The notes: generated from the sequence alone by a model not told the origin. 64,000 nucleotides of DNA from an uncultured Sphingomonas sp. (GCF_936927845.1 NZ_CAKZHV010000060.1:124001-188000); one strand, 5' to 3'; counted from the first letter of the stretch, positions 1 through 9,504 are shown. Numbers and translations: made by a program.

Positions 1-438
1 CGCGCCTTTCTCTTCGACGAGCATCCAGACCATCCCGGCTGGATGCACTGGCGCTTTCGCGATGAAACGCGGTTCAATTCGTTTCTGGGTGACGTGATCG
101 TCCGGCAGGAGGACGCACTCGCCCGCGTCCGCATGAGGCCCGAGCACCGCCACTCGAACTTCGGCAACAACGTCCACGGCGGTGCGCTGCTCGGGTTCAT
201 CGACGTCGCGCTGTTCGCGGCGCTGCGCAGCTTCGGCGTGCTTTCGGCCGGACCGGCGGTGACGCTCGACCTCAACACGCATTTCATCGGCGCCGGCCGC
301 GTCGGCGAGCCGCTGGAGGCGCAGGTCGAGATATTGCGCGAAACGCGTCGGCTGATCTTCGTGCGCGGCCTGCTGGTGCAGATGGAGATGACCGTCGCCG
401 AATTCTCCGGCACGATCCGCAAACCGAGCGCCGGCTGA
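1..438 (+). CDS. PaaI-family acyl-CoA thioesterase (5' end outside window)
   Basis: The frame is open from base 1, so the gene starts upstream; the first ATG inside the window (43) follows in-frame residues RAFLFDEHPDHPGW that look like part of the protein. It has the hotdog-fold pattern of PaaI thioesterases, with HSNFGNNVHGGALLGFIDVA (the HGG turn on the central helix) followed by VTLDLNTHFIGAGRVGEP. These enzymes hydrolyse acyl-CoA or aryl-CoA in the cytoplasm; the substrate cannot be told. Its TGA overlaps the zapE ATG by one base, so the two are probably co-translated. Confidence 0.85.
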   Translation, partial: RAFLFDEHPDHPGWMHWRFRDETRFNSFLGDVIVRQEDALARVRMRPEHRHSNFGNNVHGGALLGFIDVALFAALRSFGVLSAGPAVTLDLNTHFIGAGRVGEPLEAQVEILRETRRLIFVRGLLVQMEMTVAEFSGTIRKPSAG

Positions 439-1532
439 TGGCACAAGTGCGTGCCGCCTATGACGCGCTGATCGCCGCGGGCGAGCTGCGTCCCGATGCC
501 GAGCAGGCCGCCGCCGCCGACCGGCTCGACGCACTCGCCCGCGAGCTCGAACATCCGCGCACCACCGGCTTCTTCCGTAAACGTGCGGTGCCCGCACGCG
601 GCGTCTATCTGTGGGGCGACGTCGGGCGCGGCAAGTCGATGCTGATGGACCTGTTCTACGATCACGTCGACGTCACCTCCAAACGCCGCATCCACTTCGC
701 CGAATTCATGATCGAGGTGCACGGCCGCATCGCTGTCGAGCGGCGCAAGGAAGCGGGCGATCCGATCCTGCCCGTCGCACAAGCACTCGCCGACACCGCG
801 CGCCTGCTCGCGTTCGACGAAATGATGGTCACCAACTCGCCCGATGCGATGATCCTGTCGCGGCTGTTCACCGCGATGATCGAGGCCGGCGTGACGATCG
901 TCACCACCAGCAACCGCGCGCCGACCGACCTTTACCGCAACGGGCTCAACCGCGAGCATTTTCTCCCCTTCATCGCGCTGATCGGCGAGCGGCTCGACGT
1001 GCTCGCGCTCAACGGCCCGGTCGATTACCGTCGCGACCGCCTGGGGCAGCAGGACACCTGGCTCGTGCCCAACGGGGCCGAGGCCACCGCCGAGCTGTCC
1101 GCCGCCTTCTTCCGCCTGACCGATTACCCGCCCGAGGATCGCGAACACGTGCCGAGCGAGGAGCTGTCGGTGCAGGGCCGCACGCTCCACGTGCCCAAGG
1201 CGCTTAAAGGCGTCGCGGTGTTCAGCTTCAAGCGGCTGTGCGGTGAAGCACGCGGCCCTGCCGACTACCTTTGCATCGCGCGTCGCTACCACACCGTCAT
1301 CGTCGTCGGCATCCCGCAGCTCGGGCCGGACATGCGCAACGAGGCGGCGCGGTTCGTCAGCCTGATCGACGCATTGTACGAGTATAAGGTCAAGCTGCTC
1401 GCCGCCGCCGACGCCGAACCGGACCAGCTCTACCCGACGGGTGACGGCCGCTTCGAGTTCGAGCGCACCGTCAGCCGGTTGGAGGAGATGCGATCCGAGG
1501 AGTATCTGACGCAGGGTCACGGCCAGGATTGA
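438..1532 (+). CDS. zapE: ZapE/AFG1-family cell division ATPase
   Basis: A 364-aa P-loop ATPase of the AFG1 family. Walker A is GDVGRGKS (residues 60-67), Walker B LLAFDEM (about 123-129), and a sensor-like TTSN follows (VTTSNRAPTDLY). Length and motifs match bacterial ZapE, which acts at the Z-ring during late constriction; mitochondrial AFG1 relatives act in protein quality control. The start ATG overlaps the stop of the thioesterase gene (TGATG). The last 120 nt before mdh are non-coding, so mdh probably has its own promoter. Confidence 0.9.
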   Translation: MAQVRAAYDALIAAGELRPDAEQAAAADRLDALARELEHPRTTGFFRKRAVPARGVYLWGDVGRGKSMLMDLFYDHVDVTSKRRIHFAEFMIEVHGRIAVERRKEAGDPILPVAQALADTARLLAFDEMMVTNSPDAMILSRLFTAMIEAGVTIVTTSNRAPTDLYRNGLNREHFLPFIALIGERLDVLALNGPVDYRRDRLGQQDTWLVPNGAEATAELSAAFFRLTDYPPEDREHVPSEELSVQGRTLHVPKALKGVAVFSFKRLCGEARGPADYLCIARRYHTVIVVGIPQLGPDMRNEAARFVSLIDALYEYKVKLLAAADAEPDQLYPTGDGRFEFERTVSRLEEMRSEEYLTQGHGQD

Positions 1533-1590
1533 GCGTAATCGCTATTGCGAACCGTTATCTCTACTATATTGGTTCCTAGGCTTTTGCGGG

Positions 1591-1619
1591 TTGTCGCGGA
1601 CGGCCAAAGGGCGTAGGCG
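1591..1619 (+). promoter_or_regulatory. putative mdh promoter
   Basis: TTGTCG, a 17-nt spacer and TAGGCG lie 37 nt before the mdh ATG. The spacing is right but the -10 match is poor. The more A+T-rich stretch at 1540-1575 is an alternative. Confidence 0.3.
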
Positions 1620-1655
1620 ACCTTCCCATCCACCGTAACGACGAGAGGGGATGGA

Positions 1656-2618
1656 ATGGCCCGCAAGAAGATCGCGCTGATCGGCGCCGGCAACATCGGC
1701 GGCACGCTCGCGCACCTGGCTGCGCTCAAGAACCTGGGTGACATCGTCCTCTTCGACGTCGTCGAAGGCGTGCCGCAGGGCAAGGCGCTCGACCTGTCGC
1801 AGTGCGGTCCGGTCGAGGGCTTCGATGCCAAGATCACCGGCACCAACGATTACGCCGACATCGCGGGCGCGGACGTCATCATCGTCACCGCCGGTGTCGC
1901 GCGCAAGCCAGGCATGAGCCGCGACGACCTGCTCGGCATCAACCTCAAAGTGATGAAGGCCGTCGGCGAGGGCATCAAGAACAACGCCCCCGACGCCTTC
2001 GTCATCTGCATCACCAACCCGCTCGACGCGATGGTGTGGGCGCTGCGTGAATTCTCCGGCCTGCCGCACAACAAGGTCGTTGGCATGGCGGGCGTGCTCG
2101 ACTCGGCGCGCTTCTCGCACTTCCTCGCGACCGAGTTCGGCGTGTCGGTGAAGGACGTGAACACCTTCGTGCTCGGCGGCCACGGCGACACGATGGTGCC
2201 GGTGCTCGAATATTCGACCGTGTCCGGCATCCCCGTCAGCGACCTGATCGAGATGGGTTTCTCCACCAAGGAGAAGGTCGACGAGATCGTGAAGCGCACG
2301 CGCGGCGGCGGCGGCGAGATCGTCGCCCTGCTGAAGACCGGTTCTGCCTATTACGCGCCCGCGACCAGCGGCATCGCGATGGCGGAAGCCTATCTGTACG
2401 ATCAGAAGCGCATCCTGCCCGCCGCGGCGAACCTGTCGGGTGAGTATGGCATCGACAACCTCTACGTCGGCGTCCCCGTTGTGATCGGGGCCGGCGGCGT
2501 CGAGAAGATCGTCGAGGTCAAGCTGTCCGACGAGGCGAAGCAGAACCTCCAGGTATCGGTCGACGCGGTCAAGGAACTGCTCACCGCGTGCCGCGGCATC
2601 GACAACACGCTCGCCTGA
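1656..2618 (+). CDS. mdh: malate dehydrogenase
   Basis: A 320-aa LDH-like malate dehydrogenase that oxidises malate to oxaloacetate with NAD in the TCA cycle. Visible features are the dinucleotide-binding turn IGAGNIGG (9-16), Asp34 at the end of the second strand (favouring NAD), the substrate arginines in VARKPGMSRDD (83 and 89), Arg152, and the catalytic His176 in GGHGDT. The start ATG follows GAGAGGGG, a good ribosome binding site. It is the first gene of the TCA block; sucD begins 23 nt after its stop. Confidence 0.97.
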   Translation: MARKKIALIGAGNIGGTLAHLAALKNLGDIVLFDVVEGVPQGKALDLSQCGPVEGFDAKITGTNDYADIAGADVIIVTAGVARKPGMSRDDLLGINLKVMKAVGEGIKNNAPDAFVICITNPLDAMVWALREFSGLPHNKVVGMAGVLDSARFSHFLATEFGVSVKDVNTFVLGGHGDTMVPVLEYSTVSGIPVSDLIEMGFSTKEKVDEIVKRTRGGGGEIVALLKTGSAYYAPATSGIAMAEAYLYDQKRILPAAANLSGEYGIDNLYVGVPVVIGAGGVEKIVEVKLSDEAKQNLQVSVDAVKELLTACRGIDNTLA

Positions 2619-2641
2619 ACGGCTGACGAAAAGGACCCCCG

Positions 2642-3526
2642 ATGAGCATCCTCGTCGACAAGAACACCAAGGTCATCACGCAAGGGATGACCGGCAACAC
2701 CGGCAGCTTCCACACCCAGGCGGCGCTCGATTACGGCACGCAGATGGTCGGCGGCGTCACGCCGGGCAAGGGCGGCAGCGAGCATCTCGGCCTGCCGATC
2801 TACAACACGGTGCACGAGGCCGTTGCCGCTACGGGTGCGACCGCGAGCGCGGTGTACGTGCCGCCGCCCTTCGCCGCGGACTCGATCCTGGAGGCGATCG
2901 ACGCCGAGGTGCCGCTGATCGTCTGCATCACCGAGGGTATTCCGGTGCTCGACATGGTGCGCGTCAAGCGCGCGCTGTCGGGTTCGAAGTCGCGGCTGAT
3001 CGGCCCGAACTGCCCGGGCGTGCTGACGCCGGGCGAGTGCAAGATCGGCATCATGCCGGGCAACATCTTCCGCAAGGGTTCGGTCGGCGTCGTCAGCCGC
3101 TCGGGCACGCTCACCTACGAAGCGGTGTTCCAGACCTCGAACGCAGGGCTCGGTCAGACGACCGCGGTCGGCATCGGCGGTGATCCGGTCAACGGCACCA
3201 ACTTCATCGACGTGCTGGAACTGTTCCTCGCCGATGACGCGACCGAGTCGATCATCATGATCGGCGAGATCGGCGGCGACGCCGAGGAGCAGGCGGCGCA
3301 GTTCCTCAAGGATGAGGCGAAGCGCGGTCGCAAGAAGCCGATGGCCGGTTTCATCGCGGGCCGCACCGCGCCTCCGGGCCGTCGCATGGGTCACGCCGGC
3401 GCGATCGTGTCGGGCGGCAAGGGCGATGCCGAGAGCAAGATTGCGGCGATGGAAGCGGCCGGCATCAAGGTCGCAGCCTCGCCCAGCGAGCTCGGCTCGA
3501 CGCTGCTGGAAGTTCTCAAGGGTTGA
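2642..3526 (+). CDS. sucD: succinyl-CoA synthetase alpha subunit
   Basis: A 294-aa alpha subunit of succinate-CoA ligase, with the CoA-binding Rossmann region at the N-terminus (MTGNTGSFHT) and the active-site His251 (RRMGHAGAIVSGG) that is phosphorylated during catalysis. The ribosome site AAAAGGA lies just upstream. The beta subunit gene sucC, which usually precedes sucD, is not in this cluster: the preceding gene is mdh, with only 23 nt between. The beta subunit must therefore be encoded elsewhere. Confidence 0.96.
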   Translation: MSILVDKNTKVITQGMTGNTGSFHTQAALDYGTQMVGGVTPGKGGSEHLGLPIYNTVHEAVAATGATASAVYVPPPFAADSILEAIDAEVPLIVCITEGIPVLDMVRVKRALSGSKSRLIGPNCPGVLTPGECKIGIMPGNIFRKGSVGVVSRSGTLTYEAVFQTSNAGLGQTTAVGIGGDPVNGTNFIDVLELFLADDATESIIMIGEIGGDAEEQAAQFLKDEAKRGRKKPMAGFIAGRTAPPGRRMGHAGAIVSGGKGDAESKIAAMEAAGIKVAASPSELGSTLLEVLKG

Positions 3527-3579
3527 AGTACGCCGCCCTGCATGGGGCGGAGCGTTGAAAACGGACGGGCGCTTGTAAC

Positions 3580-3629
3580 TGGGGCCACCCGCGCTCGTCC
3601 GCTCGCCGCCTTTGAGGTGGCTGGCCCCA
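3580..3629 (+). promoter_or_regulatory. stem-loop in sucD-sucA leader
   Basis: The 137-nt gap between sucD and sucA holds perfect 8-nt inverted arms, TGGGGCCA (3580-3587) and TGGCCCCA (3622-3629), plus a smaller hairpin CGCCC/GGGCG around 3547. No T-run follows, so it is more likely a leader structure or processing site than an intrinsic terminator. The function is not known. Confidence 0.4.
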
Positions 3630-3663
3630 TCCTCGCTCTCGCGGGCGGGACATGAGGTGTGTG

Positions 3664-6630
3664 ATGGGCTTCGAAGGTCAGGATTTCAGCGACATCGCCG
3701 GCGGCGTCAGCCCCGCGTTCATCGACACGCTCTACGCCCGCTACAAATCCGCGCCGGACAGCGTCGAGCCGGGCTGGCGTACCTTTTTCGAAGGGCTGGA
3801 GGGTGCGAGCAGCACCCCGTCGTGGACCAACCAGCGCTGGCCGCTCACCACCACCGACGATCTGACCGCCGCGCTCGACCCGACGCAGATGGAACCCGCG
3901 CCCAAGCCCGCCAAGGGTGGCGCGAAGCCTGCCGCCGCGGCTCCTGCCCCGTCGAAGGACGACATCATCCGCGCCGCGGGTGATGCGATCCGCGTGCAGA
4001 TGCTGGTGCGCACCTATCGCGTGCGCGGGCATCTCGCCGCCAACCTCGATCCGCTCGGCCTGTCGGGCCTGCGTGAGCTGCCCGAGGATCTGAAGACCGA
4101 ATATTACGGCTTCACCGACAACGACATCGATCGCCCCGTCTATCTCGGCGGCACGCTCGGCCTCGAATGGGCGACTGTGCGCGAGGTCGTTGACACGTTG
4201 CGCGCCAACTACTGCGGCAACGTCGGCCTCGAATACATGCACATCGCCGACGTCGAGGAGCGCCGGTTCCTGCAAGACCGCATGGAGGGCAAGGACAAGG
4301 CGATCGAGTTCACGCCCCAGGGCAAGAAGGCGATCCTCAACAAGGTGATCGAGGCCGAGCAGTGGGAGAAGTTCCTCGGCCGCAAGTATGTCGGCACCAA
4401 GCGTTTCGGGCTCGACGGCGGCGAGAGCATGATCCCCGCGCTCGAGAGTCTGATCAAATACGGCGGCGCGGCCGGCGTCAACGAGATCGTGTTCGGCATG
4501 GCCCACCGCGGGCGGCTGAACGTGCTCGCCAACGTCATGGGCAAGCCGCTGCGCGTGATCTTCCACGAATTCGCGGGCGGTAGCGCCAACCCCGACGACA
4601 TCGGCGGCTCGGGTGACGTCAAATACCACCTCGGCACCTCGACCGACCGTGAGTTCGACGGTCACAAGGTGCACATGAGCCTCGTTGCCAACCCCTCGCA
4701 TCTCGAGGCGGCCGACCCGGTCGTGCTCGGCAAGGTGCGCGCGATCCAGACGATCGCGGGCGACCTGACCGACCATTGCAAGTCGCTGCCCGTGCTGATC
4801 CACGGCGACGCCGCCTTTGCGGGCCAGGGCATCGTGTGGGAGTGTTTCGGCTTCTCGGGCATCCGCGGCTACAACACCGGCGGCTGCGTCCACTTCGTCA
4901 TCAACAACCAGATCGGCTTCACGACCAGCCCGCAATTCGCGCGGTCGTCGCCCTATCCGTCGGACGTCGCCAAGGGCGTCCAGGCGCCGATCTTCCACGT
5001 CAACGGCGACGATCCCGAGGCGGTGACCTTCGCCACCAAGATGGCGATCGAATACCGGCAGAAGTTCCACCGCGACGTCGTGATCGACATGTGGTGCTAT
5101 CGCCGCTTCGGCCACAACGAGGGCGATGAGCCCGGCTTCACCCAGCCGCTGATGTACAAGGCGATCCGCAGCCATCCGGGCGTCAGCGACATCTATGCCA
5201 AGCGGCTGGTGCAGGAAGGCGTGGTCGATCAGGCCTGGGTCGACGACAACGTCAAGCAGTTCACGACGCTGCTCGAAGGCGAGTTCGAGGCCGGCGCGAG
5301 CTACAAGCCCAACAAGGCGGACTGGTTCGCGGGTCGCTGGTCGGGGCTCCACGCCCCCGCCGACGCCGACAGCCAGCGCCGCAGCGTCGACACCGGGATC
5401 GAGCCCAAGCTGTTCGACGCGATCGGCCGGCTGCTGACGACGATCCCGGACACGATCGCAGTCCACAAGACGCTGTCGCGCGTGCTCGATGCCAAGCGCG
5501 AGATGTTCCGTTCGGGTGCGAACTTCGACTGGGCGACCGGCGAGGCGCTGGCGTTCGGCTCGCTCTTGTCCGAAGGCTACGGCGTCCGCCTGTCGGGACA
5601 GGATTCGGGCCGCGGCACCTTTTCGCAGCGCCACGCCGTCTGGGTCGACCAGAATGACGAGCACCGCCACGTGCCGCTGTGGAACGTCGAGCACGGCAGC
5701 TTCGAGGTGCTGGACAGCCCGCTGTCGGAGTATGGCGTGCTCGGGTTCGAATACGGCTACGCGCTCGCCGATCCGAAGACGCTGGTGCTGTGGGAGGCGC
5801 AGTTCGGCGACTTCGTCAACGGCGCGCAGATCATGATCGATCAGTTCATCACCTCGGGTGAGGCCAAGTGGCTACGCGCGAACGGTCTGGTGATGCTGCT
5901 GCCGCACGGGTACGAGGGCCAGGGTCCCGAGCATAGCTCGGCGCGCCCCGAACGGTTCCTGCAGGCGTGCGCCGGCGACAACATCCAGGTCGCGAACTGC
6001 ACCACGCCGGCGAACTATTTCCACCTGCTGCGCCGTCAAATGCACCGCAATTTCCGCAAGCCCTTGGTCGTCTTCACACCCAAGTCGCTGCTGCGTCATA
6101 AGCTGGCGGTGTCGAGTGCGGCGGACTTCCAGCGCGACACGCATTTCCGCCGCGTGCTGTCCGACCCGTCGGCACCCGCGGATGCGGCGACCAAGCGGCT
6201 GGTGCTGTGCACCGGCAAGGTATCGTACGACCTGATGGAAGCGCGCGATGCGGCGGGTGACGAGCACACGCAGATCGTGCGGGTCGAGCAGCTCTACCCC
6301 TTCCCCACGCAGTCGCTGGTTGAGCGGATTGCGCGGATGCCGAACCTCGAAGAGGTGATCTGGGCGCAGGAAGAGCCGCGCAACAACGGCTACTGGTTCT
6401 TCGTCGAACCCTTCATCGAGGAAGTGCTGGGGCTCGCGAACTCACCGGTCAAGCGTCCGCGCTACGCCGGCCGCGCCGCCGCTGCCTCGCCCGCGACGGG
6501 TCTGATGAAGCGCCACCAGGCCGAGCAGGGTGCGCTGATCGCCGACGCGCTCGGCCACAACGTGCGCGAGGAAATCCGCCGGACCCGTGAGGCCGACACG
6601 ACCAAGAAGGCCGGCACCGCCGGCGCCTGA
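3664..6630 (+). CDS. sucA: 2-oxoglutarate dehydrogenase E1 component
   Basis: E1 subunit of the 2-oxoglutarate dehydrogenase complex; it decarboxylates 2-oxoglutarate with thiamine diphosphate and passes the succinyl group to E2 lipoate. The N-terminal E2-contact motif is present (SPAFIDTLYARYKSAPDSVE), with HRGRLNVLANV, the ThDP/Mg motif region (GDAAFAGQG to NNQIGFTTSP) and the transketolase-like C-terminal half (HGYEGQGPEHSSARPERFL). I chose ATG 3664 because GAGG sits 5 nt before it; ATG 3652 would add MRCV. The protein is about 988 aa, normal for the family. sucB follows 26 nt later. Confidence 0.97.
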   Translation: MGFEGQDFSDIAGGVSPAFIDTLYARYKSAPDSVEPGWRTFFEGLEGASSTPSWTNQRWPLTTTDDLTAALDPTQMEPAPKPAKGGAKPAAAAPAPSKDDIIRAAGDAIRVQMLVRTYRVRGHLAANLDPLGLSGLRELPEDLKTEYYGFTDNDIDRPVYLGGTLGLEWATVREVVDTLRANYCGNVGLEYMHIADVEERRFLQDRMEGKDKAIEFTPQGKKAILNKVIEAEQWEKFLGRKYVGTKRFGLDGGESMIPALESLIKYGGAAGVNEIVFGMAHRGRLNVLANVMGKPLRVIFHEFAGGSANPDDIGGSGDVKYHLGTSTDREFDGHKVHMSLVANPSHLEAADPVVLGKVRAIQTIAGDLTDHCKSLPVLIHGDAAFAGQGIVWECFGFSGIRGYNTGGCVHFVINNQIGFTTSPQFARSSPYPSDVAKGVQAPIFHVNGDDPEAVTFATKMAIEYRQKFHRDVVIDMWCYRRFGHNEGDEPGFTQPLMYKAIRSHPGVSDIYAKRLVQEGVVDQAWVDDNVKQFTTLLEGEFEAGASYKPNKADWFAGRWSGLHAPADADSQRRSVDTGIEPKLFDAIGRLLTTIPDTIAVHKTLSRVLDAKREMFRSGANFDWATGEALAFGSLLSEGYGVRLSGQDSGRGTFSQRHAVWVDQNDEHRHVPLWNVEHGSFEVLDSPLSEYGVLGFEYGYALADPKTLVLWEAQFGDFVNGAQIMIDQFITSGEAKWLRANGLVMLLPHGYEGQGPEHSSARPERFLQACAGDNIQVANCTTPANYFHLLRRQMHRNFRKPLVVFTPKSLLRHKLAVSSAADFQRDTHFRRVLSDPSAPADAATKRLVLCTGKVSYDLMEARDAAGDEHTQIVRVEQLYPFPTQSLVERIARMPNLEEVIWAQEEPRNNGYWFFVEPFIEEVLGLANSPVKRPRYAGRAAAASPATGLMKRHQAEQGALIADALGHNVREEIRRTREADTTKKAGTAGA

Positions 6631-6656
6631 CCCTTCGCTCAAGACAGGAAAATAGA

Positions 6657-7943
6657 ATGGCAACCGAAGTTCTGGTGCCCACGCTGGGCGAATCGATCAC
6701 CGAAGCCACCGTCGGCGAGTGGCTGAAGCAGCCGGGCGACAAGGTCGCCGCCGACGAGCCGATCGCGAGCCTTGAGACCGACAAGGTCTCGGTCGAGGTT
6801 CCCTCGCCGGTCGCGGGCGTGATGGGCGAGCACGCGGTCAAGGTCGGCGACACGGTCGAGGTCGGCGCGTTGCTCGCGACCGTCGACGCGGGCGGCTCCG
6901 CGCCCGCGCAGTCGAGCGCGCCGCAGCCGGCCGTCACGCAGACGCCCGCCTCCTCCACCAACAACGATCAGGGCGCCGCTGCGCCGACCGCCGGCGGCTA
7001 CGGCAACCACGGCGCGATCCCGGTCGCGGGCGAAGGCCCCGCCGCGCTGTCCCCCTCGGCACGCCGCGCGGTGCTGGAGCACGGCGTCGACCCCGCGACG
7101 ATCAAGGGCACCGGCAAGGACGGCCGCCTGACCAAGGAAGACGTCGCCGCCGCGGCTTCGTCCAAGTCCCAGGCGACCGCCGCCCCCGCCGCCGCAGGCG
7201 CGTCGGCGGACGGTGGCGCCGCCACCGCCGGCCGTGCGTCTTCGCGTGGCGAAGAGCGCATCAAGATGACGCGCCTGCGCCAGACGATCGCCAAGCGGTT
7301 AAAGGAAGCGCAGAACACCGCCGCGATGCTGACGACGTTCAACGACGTCGACATGACCGCGGTGATCGAGGCGCGCGCCAAGTACAAGGACCTGTTCGAG
7401 AAGAAGCACGGCGTGCGCCTGGGCTTCATGGGCTTCTTCGTGAAGGCCGCGACGATGGCCTTGAAAGACATTCCATCCGTCAACGCCTCGATCGAGGGCG
7501 ATGAGATCGTCTACCACGATTACGCCGACATCTCGGTCGCGGTATCTGCGCCGAACGGCCTGGTCGTTCCCGTCATTCGCGACGCGCAGGATCTGTCGGT
7601 TGCGGGCATCGAGAAAACGATCGGCGACTTCGGCCGCCGCGCCAAGGACGGCACGCTCAAGATGGACGAGATGCGTGGCGGCACGTTCACGATCTCGAAC
7701 GGCGGCGTGTTCGGCTCGCTGATGTCGACCCCGATCATCAACCCGCCGCAGTCTGCGGTGCTGGGCCTCCACCGCATCGAGGATCGCCCGGTGGTGGTGA
7801 ACGGCCAAGTCGTGGTGCGCCCGATGATGTATCTGGCACTCTCCTACGACCACCGCCTGATCGACGGACGCGAGGCGGTGACGTTCCTCGTCGCCTTGAA
7901 GAACGCGATCGAGGATCCGACTCGCATCCTGATCGACCTGTAA
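6657..7943 (+). CDS. sucB: dihydrolipoamide succinyltransferase E2
   Basis: A 428-aa E2 of 2-oxoglutarate dehydrogenase. It has one lipoyl domain (Lys43 in ETDKVSVEV), an Ala/Pro-rich linker, a peripheral subunit-binding domain (LSPSARRAVLEHGVDPATIKGTG), a second Ala-rich linker, and the catalytic acyltransferase domain ending with the HRLIDG active-site motif. GACAGGAAAAT precedes the ATG. The gene is downstream of sucA and upstream of lpd, giving all three enzyme activities of the complex in order. Confidence 0.97.
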   Translation: MATEVLVPTLGESITEATVGEWLKQPGDKVAADEPIASLETDKVSVEVPSPVAGVMGEHAVKVGDTVEVGALLATVDAGGSAPAQSSAPQPAVTQTPASSTNNDQGAAAPTAGGYGNHGAIPVAGEGPAALSPSARRAVLEHGVDPATIKGTGKDGRLTKEDVAAAASSKSQATAAPAAAGASADGGAATAGRASSRGEERIKMTRLRQTIAKRLKEAQNTAAMLTTFNDVDMTAVIEARAKYKDLFEKKHGVRLGFMGFFVKAATMALKDIPSVNASIEGDEIVYHDYADISVAVSAPNGLVVPVIRDAQDLSVAGIEKTIGDFGRRAKDGTLKMDEMRGGTFTISNGGVFGSLMSTPIINPPQSAVLGLHRIEDRPVVVNGQVVVRPMMYLALSYDHRLIDGREAVTFLVALKNAIEDPTRILIDL

Positions 7944-7955
7944 TCATATCAAGCG

Positions 7956-7979
7956 TCACCCCGGTTGCGGCCGGGGTCT
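7956..7979. repeat. REP-like palindrome, copy 1
   Basis: GTCA followed by CCCCGG (7959-7964), loop TTGCGG, and CCGGGG (7971-7976), directly after sucB. It shares the GTCACCCCGG core with copies near 33931, 37876 and 46332. It could also fold as RNA between sucB and lpd. Confidence 0.6.
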
Positions 7980-8055
7980 CGTGCCTGGGGAGCGCATCGC
8001 TCCTGCCGCGCGAGATGCCGGCCCGCGCGCTGGCCTGATGTCCGGGAGAAGTACG

Positions 8056-9447
8056 ATGGCTGAATACGACTATGACGTGCTGGTGATCGGCGCCGGCCCC
8101 GGCGGCTACGTTGCCGCGATCCGCGCCGCGCAGCTCGGGCTCAAGACCGCGTGCGCGGAAAGCCGCGAGACGCTCGGCGGTACCTGCCTCAACGTCGGCT
8201 GCATCCCGTCGAAGGCGCTCCTTCACGCATCCGAATATTTCGACGCCGCGGCGAACGGCGCCATGGCGAAGATGGGCATCAAGGTGACGCCCGAACTCGA
8301 CCTGGAAGCGATGCACGGGCAGCGCCGCGACGCGGTGAAGCAGTTGACCGGCGGCATCGAGTTCCTGTTCAAGAAGAACAAGGTGACGTGGCTGAAGGGC
8401 CGCGCCGCGTTCGAGGACGCGCACACCGTCACCGTCGCGGGCGAGCGCGTGACCGCGAAGAACATCGTCATCGCGACCGGTTCGACCGTTACGCCGCTGC
8501 CGGGTGTCGAGATCGACCAGAAGGTGATCGTCGATTCGACCGGCGCGCTCGAGTTGCCCAAGGTGCCCGAGCATATGGTGGTGATCGGCGGCGGGGTGAT
8601 CGGCCTCGAGCTCGGCAGCGTGTGGCGGCGCCTGGGCGCCAAGGTCACCTGCGTCGAGTTCCTCGACCAGATCCTGCCCGGCTTCGACGGCGACATCCGC
8701 AAGGAATCGAACAAGATCTTCAAGAAGCAGGGGATCGAGTTCAAGCTCGGCACCAAGGTGACCGGCATCACCTCGGACGGCACCACCGCGACGCTGACGC
8801 TGGAGCCTGCCGCGGGCGGTGAGGCGACGACGCTGACCGCCGACTGCGTGCTCGTCTCGATCGGTCGCCGCGCGAACACCGACGGCCTCGCGCTCGACAA
8901 GATCGGGCTGTCGCCCAACAATCGCGGGCAGGTCGAAACCGACCATGATTTCCGCACGTCGGTCGACGGCGTATGGGCAATCGGCGACGTGATCCCGGGC
9001 CCGATGCTCGCGCACAAGGCCGAGGACGAGGGGATCGCGGTGGCGGAGAACATCGCGGGCCAGCACGGCATCGTGAACCACGCGATCATCCCCTCGGTCG
9101 TCTACACCTGGCCCGAGATCGCGGGCGTCGGGCTGACCGAGGAGCTGGCGCGCGAGCAGGGAGAGGTAAAGGTCGGCAAGTTCCCAATGATGGCGAACAG
9201 CCGCGCGAAGACCAACCACGAGCCCGACGGCTTCGTGAAGATCATCGCGGATGCGAAGACCGACCGCGTCGTCGGTGTCTGGGCGATCGCCTCGGTCGCA
9301 GGCACGATGATCGCGCAGGCCGCGCAGGCGATGGAGTTCGGCGCGACGAGCGAGGACATCGCCTACACCTGCCACGCGCACCCGACGCATTCGGAAGCGA
9401 TCAAGGAAGCCGCGATGGCGGTGACGGGCAAGCCGATCCACATCTGA
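8056..9447 (+). CDS. lpdA: dihydrolipoyl dehydrogenase E3
   Basis: A 463-aa FAD flavoprotein that reoxidises dihydrolipoamide with NAD. It has the N-terminal FAD motif GAGPGGYVAAIRAAQ, the redox disulfide CLNVGC inside GGTCLNVGCIPSKALL, the NAD-binding GGGVIGLELG, and the C-terminal His-Glu pair in HAHPTHSEAIKEA. I chose ATG 8056 (MAEYDYDVLVIGAG) because GGGAGAA lies 5 nt before it; the frame is open further upstream but that part looks unlike coding sequence. It is the last gene of the TCA block and probably serves other lipoate enzymes too. Confidence 0.96.
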   Translation: MAEYDYDVLVIGAGPGGYVAAIRAAQLGLKTACAESRETLGGTCLNVGCIPSKALLHASEYFDAAANGAMAKMGIKVTPELDLEAMHGQRRDAVKQLTGGIEFLFKKNKVTWLKGRAAFEDAHTVTVAGERVTAKNIVIATGSTVTPLPGVEIDQKVIVDSTGALELPKVPEHMVVIGGGVIGLELGSVWRRLGAKVTCVEFLDQILPGFDGDIRKESNKIFKKQGIEFKLGTKVTGITSDGTTATLTLEPAAGGEATTLTADCVLVSIGRRANTDGLALDKIGLSPNNRGQVETDHDFRTSVDGVWAIGDVIPGPMLAHKAEDEGIAVAENIAGQHGIVNHAIIPSVVYTWPEIAGVGLTEELAREQGEVKVGKFPMMANSRAKTNHEPDGFVKIIADAKTDRVVGVWAIASVAGTMIAQAAQAMEFGATSEDIAYTCHAHPTHSEAIKEAAMAVTGKPIHI

Positions 9448-9469
9448 TCGGCATCCGCGCGATCACACG

Positions 9470-9504
9470 GGCGGCGGTGGTGCAGCGATGCGCCGCCGCC
9501 GCTT
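9470..9504 (+). terminator. possible terminator after lpdA
   Basis: GGCGGCGG (9470-9477) pairs with CCGCCGCC (9493-9500), followed by GCTTTCC. The stem is strong but the T-run is weak. Confidence 0.35.

Noticed and set aside
3391..5694. Long open frame of over 760 codons on the minus strand
   Set aside because: It lies opposite sucA in a fixed frame relation and is rich in Arg/Ala/Val/Asp without any domain; an effect of high GC at third positions.
7738..9441. 567-codon minus-strand frame opposite lpdA
   Set aside because: Same mirror pattern; lpdA on the plus strand has every active-site motif.
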